From the NCBI GenBank assembly GCA_900541745.1, contig UQLA01000017.1, positions 1 through 55,187 on the forward strand: DNA of 55,187 nt. Direction: 5' to 3'. The notes beneath the pieces were generated by a model that did not search any database, was not told the DNA's origin, and saw nothing but the letters and a program-made list of their open reading frames with translations. The stretch is from an uncultured Collinsella sp. GTDB taxonomy: Bacteria; Actinomycetota; Coriobacteriia; Coriobacteriales; Coriobacteriaceae. Position 1 is the first letter of the stretch; each line of letters opens with the position of its first letter. A program made the position numbers and the translations under genes. Shown piece after piece: positions 50,896-55,187 of the stretch.

Positions 50896-50916
50896 GATAT
50901 AGGAAACATCTATATC
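50896..50916. promoter_or_regulatory. LysR-type operator GATATAG-N7-CTATATC
   Basis: A perfect 7-bp inverted repeat with a 7-base spacer, 88-108 bases upstream of the methionine-synthase start. It contains the T-N11-A pattern of LysR sites and resembles MetR boxes of the TATAG...CTATA type. Confidence 0.6.
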
Positions 50917-51003
50917 AAACTGTTATAAACATATATTTTACGATGGCCACATGAGCGCTCATACTCTGTCTCGGTAAAGCAACCAATGCAAAGGGAGATA
51001 TCT

Positions 51004-52137
51004 ATGAGCACTTTGATTCAACCGAACGCGCCGTTTCGCGCCGATATCGTCGGCAGTTTTCTTCGTCCACGGGCTGTTAAGGATGCACGTGCCGCCTATG
51101 CCGCGGGCACACTCGACGCCGCCGGCCTTAAGGCCGTCGAGGACGATGCCATTCGCGATTTGGTGGACAAGCAGAAGGCCGCCGGCCTGCAGGTTATCAC
51201 CGATGGCGAGTTTCGCCGCAGCTACTGGCACCTCGATTTTATGTGGGGACTCAGCGGTATTGAGCGTCGTACCTCGCGCACGGGCTATATGTTCCACGAT
51301 GAGGAGACTACCGCCGACACCGCCGTGGTGACCGGTCCCATTAGCGGCGAGAACCATCCGTTCGTCGAGCACTTTAAGTTTGTCAAGGCGCTCGAGGGGG
51401 AGGGCCACGTTGCACGCCAGACCATCCCGGCGCCTATCCAGACGTTCTCTGAGGTCACGCTCGATCGCTGCGATGGCCAGCAGGAGAGTCTGCGCGCCGT
51501 CTACAAGACCGATGAGGAACTTGCCGACGCCATTGCAGCCGCTTATCGCACGGTGATTGCCGACCTGTACGCAGCAGGCTGCCGCAACATCCAGTTTGAT
51601 GACTGCACCTGGGGCATCTACTGCGATACCGATTTCGTGGCAAAGACCGGCATGAGCCCGGTCGACCTGCAGAAGGTAAGCGAGCTGGGCGTGGCGCTCA
51701 ACAACGCCGCCATCGAGGGCAAGCCCGACGACCTGGTCATTAACACGCACGTGTGCCGTGGTAACTACCACTCTACCTATGCCTTCGAGGGCGGCTATGA
51801 CCCCATCGCGCCGTACCTGTTCGCAAACGAGGATGTCGACGCATTTTACCTGGAGTTCGATACGCCGCGCGCCGGCGGTTTTGAGCCGCTCAAGTACGTT
51901 GCCCCGGGCAAGAAGGTCGTGCTGGGCTTGGTAACCACCAAGGCGGCAGAGCTCGAGAACGAGGATGTTATCGTCGAGCGCATCCGTGAAGCCGCAAAGT
52001 ACGTGCCGCTCGAGAACCTGTATCTGTCGCCTCAGTGCGGCTTTGCCAGCTGCGAGATTGGCAACAAGCTGACCGAGGATGAGCAATGGGCAAAGATCGC
52101 GCTGGTCAAGCGCATTGCCGAGCGCGTTTGGAAATAG
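51004..52137 (+). CDS. MetE C-terminal-type methionine synthase (YxjG/YxjH family)
   Basis: A 377-residue cobalamin-independent methyltransferase corresponding to the catalytic C-terminal half of MetE. It transfers a methyl group to homocysteine. Zinc ligands are visible as NTHVCRGNY (His, Cys) and SPQCGFAS (Cys), and the Glu is probably in YLEFDTPRAG. AAAGGGAG precedes ATG 51004. Stand-alone proteins of this size are the YxjG/YxjH group in Bacillus and relatives. Confidence 0.88.
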   Translation: MSTLIQPNAPFRADIVGSFLRPRAVKDARAAYAAGTLDAAGLKAVEDDAIRDLVDKQKAAGLQVITDGEFRRSYWHLDFMWGLSGIERRTSRTGYMFHDEETTADTAVVTGPISGENHPFVEHFKFVKALEGEGHVARQTIPAPIQTFSEVTLDRCDGQQESLRAVYKTDEELADAIAAAYRTVIADLYAAGCRNIQFDDCTWGIYCDTDFVAKTGMSPVDLQKVSELGVALNNAAIEGKPDDLVINTHVCRGNYHSTYAFEGGYDPIAPYLFANEDVDAFYLEFDTPRAGGFEPLKYVAPGKKVVLGLVTTKAAELENEDVIVERIREAAKYVPLENLYLSPQCGFASCEIGNKLTEDEQWAKIALVKRIAERVWK

Positions 52138-52259
52138 CGCTAGTGTTTGCAGGTGGCGGCGCGTGCGAGGCATAGTGTATCGCGTACAATGGTTCGGATC
52201 GTATCGTTCGGGCAGGTTATCCGATATGCCTGATCGCCCTTCCATTCGAAAGGACATCC

Positions 52260-53594
52260 ATGTCCCAGTCCTCGACGCCCGCCGTCAGCGATGCCATCTA
52301 CGACGCATCGTCGCTCGGCCGCCCGCGCATGTTCCTGCTCGGCCTACAGCACCTGTTTGCCATGTTTGGCGCCACCGTGCTGGTGCCCGTGCTCACCGGC
52401 CTCTCGGTATCGGCAACGCTTTTGTTTGCCGGCTTGGGCACGCTGCTGTTCCACTTCCTGTCGCGCGGTAAGGTGCCGGCATTTTTGGGCTCATCGTTTG
52501 CCTTTATTGCCGGTTATGCCGCAATCGCGCCCAACGGCGAGACCGAGCTTTTGCCCTACGCCTGCCTGGGCGTAGCTTGTGCCGGTCTGCTCTATCCGGT
52601 GCTGGCGGCGCTCTTCCGCGCGTTTGGCGCCAAGCGTGTCATGCGTTTCTTTCCGCCGGTGGTGACTGGCCCCATCGTCATTTCCATCGGCTTGATTCTG
52701 GCAAGTTCCGCTATTGCTAACTGCCAGACCAACTGGCTTGTGGCTGTCATTGGCGTTGCCGTTATCGTCATCTGCAACATTTGGGGCCGCGGCATGGTCA
52801 AGATCGTGCCGATTTTGCTGGGCGTTGTGGTGAGCTATGCCGTTGCGGCTGCGCTGGGCGAGGTTGATTTCTCGGGCGTTGCCGCCGCTCCGTGGGTCGG
52901 TCTGCCCATCGTGTGGGACAACACCGTGTTTGCACTCTTTGGGCCGCAGTTCGATAGCGGTCTTGCCACGACGGCCATCATCACCATCATGCCGCTGGCC
53001 TTCGCGACCATGATCGAGCATATCGGCGATATCTCTGCTATCGGTTCGACTTGCGAGCGCAACTACATTGCCGATCCCGGTCTGCATCGCACGCTGCTCG
53101 GCGACGGCCTTGCCACGATTCTGGCTTCGCTCTTTGGCGCTCCGGCCAACACTACGTATGGTGAGAACACCGGCGTGCTCGCCCTGACGCGCGTGTTCGA
53201 CCCGCACGTAATTCGAATTGCCGCGTGTTGCGCCATCGTGCTTTCGTTCTGCCCCAAGTTCGCGGCTGTCATTGCGGCCATGCCGGCGTGTGTGATCGGC
53301 GGTGTGTCGCTCGTGCTCTACGGCATGATCAGCGCTGTGGGCGTCCGCAACCTCATCGAGAACCAGGTCGATTTCCAGAACAACCGCAACGTGCTGGTTG
53401 CCGCGCTGGTGCTCGTGCTTTCGCTCGGCATCGCGTACAGCACCGCCGGCGCCATCGTGTTGGGGCTGGGCGGCGTGACCATTTCGCTGTCCGGCATTGC
53501 CGTGGGCTCACTGGTGGGCATTGTGCTCAACGCCATCCTGCCGGGTAACGACTTTGAGTTTGATGTCTCCGAGCTTGAGGAGGCTGCTGAGTAG
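52260..53594 (+). CDS. Uracil/xanthine permease (NCS2 family)
   Basis: A 444-residue permease with about fourteen helices. The start (RPRMFLLGLQHLFAMFGATVLVP) and LALTRVFDPHVIRIAACCA are typical of UraA/PyrP, and the substrate-region residues lie in IEHIGDISAIG. It imports uracil with a proton. GAAAGGA precedes ATG 52260. A TACAAT box is at 52185; no PyrR-type attenuator was recognised. Confidence 0.92.
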   Translation: MSQSSTPAVSDAIYDASSLGRPRMFLLGLQHLFAMFGATVLVPVLTGLSVSATLLFAGLGTLLFHFLSRGKVPAFLGSSFAFIAGYAAIAPNGETELLPYACLGVACAGLLYPVLAALFRAFGAKRVMRFFPPVVTGPIVISIGLILASSAIANCQTNWLVAVIGVAVIVICNIWGRGMVKIVPILLGVVVSYAVAAALGEVDFSGVAAAPWVGLPIVWDNTVFALFGPQFDSGLATTAIITIMPLAFATMIEHIGDISAIGSTCERNYIADPGLHRTLLGDGLATILASLFGAPANTTYGENTGVLALTRVFDPHVIRIAACCAIVLSFCPKFAAVIAAMPACVIGGVSLVLYGMISAVGVRNLIENQVDFQNNRNVLVAALVLVLSLGIAYSTAGAIVLGLGGVTISLSGIAVGSLVGIVLNAILPGNDFEFDVSELEEAAE

Positions 53595-53619
53595 CAGCTG
53601 CGTTCAGCTAAAACAAGAT

Positions 53620-53653
53620 ATGGTGCCCATGCGTATATGCGTGTGGGCACCAT
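53620..53653. terminator. Bidirectional terminator after the uracil permease
   Basis: ATGGTGCCCA / TGGGCACCAT stem with further inner pairing and a following T-run, between convergent genes. Confidence 0.82.
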
Positions 53654-53655
53654 TT

Positions 53656-54321
53656 TTAATGTGTCAGTATCCAGTGGATGCCGCGGGCCATGCGTAAGTC
53701 GGTTTGGGCAAAGTGATTGCCGGGGTTGAGCTCCAGCGTTGTTGGAATGCCGCGCTCGACGAGCAACGCTTCCATCGCGCGTGTGTCGTCGAGTACATGC
53801 CGCATCATGCGGTTGGGCGTCTTGGTTTCCTTTTTGCCGAGTGACAGGTAGACGGCTTGCGGGCTGCCGGCAAAAGGGGCCGTGCTGGCACGGTCGACAA
53901 AGTCGGGAAACCATAGCGACCCCGATGCGCTCGCGGCGCGGTCAAAGGCGTCGGTTTGCCAGAGGGACCAGAGTGCGAAGAGGCCCGCGAGCGAGTAACC
54001 GGCAATGCCGCGCCGGGTGGGCGGCTGAGGAAGCGACGACTCGACCTGGGGGATTATCTGATTCAGCAGCTCATCAAGAAAATCGGCAGCTTGGCCGCCG
54101 AAAGGCTCGGCATCGCGTACGGTCCCGTCGCATGCCCAGGGGCTCAGCTCGCGATTCCAATCGAGCCCGCCAATGGTGACGAGGGCGAATGGCGGACAGT
54201 CGAGCTCTCGGCAACACTTATAAACCTCGCTGCCGTCGCCCACGACCACAGGAAGGTAGATGACAGGCGCGCTTTCCGTATGATTCGAATAAACGGTTAT
54301 CTGCTTTTGATGCGCTTCCAT
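53656..54321 (-). CDS. Putative esterase (alpha/beta hydrolase, Fes/IroE-like)
   Basis: A 221-residue alpha/beta hydrolase of the putative-esterase family. The nucleophile elbow is GYSLAGLFALW, followed by ASASGSLWFPDF, and the catalytic His is in LNPGNHFAQ. Relatives include enterochelin esterases and acyl esterases. No signal peptide is present, so it acts in the cytoplasm. Substrate unknown. Confidence 0.85.
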   Translation of the reverse strand: MEAHQKQITVYSNHTESAPVIYLPVVVGDGSEVYKCCRELDCPPFALVTIGGLDWNRELSPWACDGTVRDAEPFGGQAADFLDELLNQIIPQVESSLPQPPTRRGIAGYSLAGLFALWSLWQTDAFDRAASASGSLWFPDFVDRASTAPFAGSPQAVYLSLGKKETKTPNRMMRHVLDDTRAMEALLVERGIPTTLELNPGNHFAQTDLRMARGIHWILTH

Positions 54322-54435
54322 GACGGGCTTCTCTCAGTGTTGTGATATCGGCAGCCCCAATTGTCGCACGCCAGCGTATGCCGGTTGGGCTAGACCAAAG
54401 ACAATCTCGTGCATCCCCTGCGGACGCATATGGAA

Positions 54436-54471
54436 AACGCCACCGCCGGAGGGGAGCTCGGCGGTGGCGTT
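54436..54471. terminator. Terminator after the surface-protein gene
   Basis: A perfect 13-bp stem AACGCCACCGCCG / CGGCGGTGGCGTT with a 10-base loop. Bases 54322-54528 contain no gene. Confidence 0.8.
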
Positions 54472-54528
54472 GTTAAACGGTGCTGGGGCTCGGGGCCTTC
54501 GCGGGAGCTGCCATGTGCGCAGAGGCGT

Positions 54529-55187
54529 CTAAGAACGCTTACGGCTCGCCATGGTGCCTGCGGCGATAGCGGCTGTTCCCGCAAGGACGGTTGCCACGAT
54601 GGCCGCACCCGAGGTGTCGCCGGTTGCCGCGAGCACGCCGGTAGTCTTGGCTTTCGTGGTTGAAGCCGCAACGGCCTTGGTCGGCTTTGAGCCCTCAGGC
54701 TTGGGGTTCTGCTTGGACTCCGCGGGCTTGCTTTCTGCGGGCTTGGTCTCGTCGGGCTTGGGGTCTTCCGGCTTGGCTACCTCGGGAGGTGCGATGGTCG
54801 TACTTTTGGCGACTGCTTTGATATAGAGGGAGTCGACCGTGGCGTCGCCCGTGCCGATGGCTTGGCCTGCCTCGTAGATGCCGTCACGGAGCTTGCGATA
54901 GTCAATGACCTTGCCGCCTTCGGGCGTCTGGATGGCGGCGTTCTCAATCTTGATGGTGCCGATTGTCTTGCCGTCAGCGCTCATGGCACGGGCAAAGATT
55001 GCCGCTGTATCTCCTTCGGCCGTTACCTTGCTGCGGATGATCGAGATGACTGCGGGCGTGACGCCCTCGCTGGTCTGGGCGATGATGCCGATGTTCTCGC
55101 CTTGGGGTTCGCGCCTCGTCTCGCCATCTTGATTTTCGCTCATATGACCCAATCCGCTGTCAAGAGCCACAATGGCCCCGCCGACCG
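54529..55187 (-). CDS. Cell-wall-anchored surface protein, C-terminal part (5' end beyond window)
   Basis: The minus-strand frame is open to the window edge, so the real start lies outside. The visible 219 residues have a globular part to about 120 of the visible segment, then a Pro/Lys/Glu-rich wall-spanning stretch (PEDPKPDETKPAESK). A sorting signal follows: LAATG in place of LPXTG, a hydrophobic segment (AAIVATVLAGTAAIAAGTMA) and the basic tail SRKRS. A sortase should attach it to peptidoglycan. GTG 55170 and ATG 55143 are internal possibilities but have no ribosome site that I can see. Confidence 0.75.
   Translation of the reverse strand, partial: VGGAIVALDSGLGHMSENQDGETRREPQGENIGIIAQTSEGVTPAVISIIRSKVTAEGDTAAIFARAMSADGKTIGTIKIENAAIQTPEGGKVIDYRKLRDGIYEAGQAIGTGDATVDSLYIKAVAKSTTIAPPEVAKPEDPKPDETKPAESKPAESKQNPKPEGSKPTKAVAASTTKAKTTGVLAATGDTSGAAIVATVLAGTAAIAAGTMASRKRS

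Noticed and set aside
50849..51003. T-box or S-box riboswitch before the methionine synthase gene
   Set aside because: No T-box (AGGGTGGNACCGCG) or SAM-aptamer motifs are present; a LysR-type palindrome explains the region better.

Overview
The window reads as one contig of a high-GC, Gram-positive gut actinobacterium of the class Coriobacteriia, most probably Collinsella. This is inferred from the codon use, the set of single-gene homologues and the style of intergenic palindromes; no rRNA gene is present to prove it. The first 48 bases are not genomic: they match the end of an Illumina P7/i7 Nextera adapter. The contig breaks there inside an IS110-family transposase, as expected at a multi-copy insertion sequence.

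Layout. 1-2050: IS110 fragment, an orphan ribbon-helix-helix protein and a gene-poor stretch full of palindromes, including a 230-bp element with perfect 30-bp terminal inverted repeats. 2055-5435: glutaredoxin, an XRE/zinc-ribbon/TipAS regulator, the tRNA methylase TrmO and a MalY-type C-S lyase. 5527-11987: two sensory systems facing each other, a solute-binding lipoprotein plus separate hybrid histidine kinase (with an in-frame amber codon), and a single-chain EvgS-like kinase. 12205-16708: small K+ channel, LOG protein, ClC-type channel and a GntR/ABC operon. 16736-17034: operator-like repeat and a very regular array of alternating inverted 15-bp repeats. 17180-24564: prfC, queuosine-precursor transporter (with a possible preQ1 leader), SDR, ung, DMT exporter/LysR pair and MATE pump. 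24781-31700: RlmA-type and RsmJ methylases, small membrane proteins, GNAT, a TetM-like GTPase and an AAA ATPase. 31726-34206: UvrA-like ABC protein.

34232-38320 is a 4-kb, comparatively AT-rich island bounded by a 25-bp direct repeat that duplicates the 3' end of trmL. It carries a small serine recombinase and three cargo genes (lipoprotein, DUF4230 membrane protein, unknown 353-aa protein). It is the best candidate for an undescribed accessory system here. 38300-45637: trmL, a CobW GTPase, an ArsC-like protein that lacks its cysteine, a flavodoxin and two related c-di-GMP proteins. 45962-55187: patatin, a TPP-riboswitch-controlled thiamine salvage operon (thiM, thiamine-binding protein, thiE), HAD phosphatase/LysR/YxjG methionine synthase, uracil permease, an esterase and the C-terminal part of a sortase-type surface protein.

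Most genes are ordinary housekeeping or sensory genes. The unusual material is in the repeats: the 40-bp-phased alternating array, hairpins that share a GGGAC core but have different self-complementary arms, the ACTAGT palindromes found at three loci, and the trmL-flanked island.
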